Origin: DATJZH01 sp035499215
Lineage (GTDB): Bacteria > Actinomycetota > Actinomycetes > Streptosporangiales > Streptosporangiaceae
Reading direction: 5' to 3'
NCBI GenBank assembly: GCA_035499215.1
Contig: DATJZH010000250.1
Location: 1-5,183 of the forward strand
Length of the DNA: 5,183 nt
Part shown: in pieces, positions 5,158 through 5,183 of the stretch
Position numbering within the stretch: position 1 is the first letter of the stretch
Layout of the letters: each line of letters starts with the position of its first letter
Program-made: the position numbers and the translations under genes
The notes under the pieces: model-generated
What the model saw: only the letters and a program-made list of their open reading frames with translations
What the model was told of the DNA's origin: nothing
Database searches by the model: none

Positions 5158-5183
5158 GCCGTGGTGGCTGGGGCTGGAGTCGG

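Noticed and set aside
1..5183. CRISPR array, insertion sequence, tRNA or rRNA gene, prophage or toxin-antitoxin system
   Set aside because: I saw no regularly spaced repeats with unique spacers, no transposase motifs or terminal inverted repeats, no tRNA-like cloverleaf and no rRNA sequence. The window is chromosomal housekeeping in style.

Overview
The window is very GC-rich DNA with GTG starts, leaderless-looking promoters and dense coding on both strands. The protein families and their arrangement (a canonical adenosylhomocysteinase, an RDD membrane protein and a SpoIIM/DUF95 membrane protein) point to a high-GC actinobacterium, probably Streptomyces-like or Streptosporangium-like. The species cannot be named from the sequence.

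Layout, left to right. (1) 1-158, minus: the N-terminal part of a MerR-family regulator, running off the left edge. (2) 159-271: a short divergent control region with an AT-rich imperfect palindrome over the MerR -10, a small hairpin, and a good ribosome-binding site for the next gene. (3) 272-1717, plus: ahcY, a complete long-form S-adenosylhomocysteine hydrolase with all its active-site residues. (4) 1728-3095, plus, 10 bases further on: a second, strongly diverged member of the same superfamily. It is of the short archaeal/cyanobacterial/Thermotoga type, and several catalytic and substrate-binding positions are changed. (5) 3156-4037, minus and convergent: an RDD-family membrane protein. 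(6) 4119-5114, plus, divergent from the RDD gene: a SpoIIM/DUF95 multi-pass membrane protein. (7) 5115-5183: G-rich non-coding DNA with an 18-base direct repeat and a G-quadruplex motif.

Two functional blocks meet here. The first is the methyl cycle: AhcY splits S-adenosylhomocysteine, the product inhibitor of methyltransferases, into homocysteine and adenosine. The tandem paralogue is probably co-transcribed, and a MerR-type regulator may control the pair. The second is the start of a membrane cluster. In actinobacteria, RDD and SpoIIM genes usually lie beside DUF4129, DUF4350, MoxR-ATPase and DUF58 genes, which may follow to the right.

The most interesting item is the paralogue at 1728-3095. 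It keeps the NAD-binding fold and the active-site aspartates and histidines, but it replaces the positions equivalent to human Glu156 (Ser), Lys186 (Arg), Asn181 (Asp) and His353 (Asn), and it lacks the C-terminal Lys/Tyr tail. It looks like a folded, NAD-binding enzyme with a changed reaction or substrate, or a regulatory partner of AhcY. Residue equivalences were aligned by eye.
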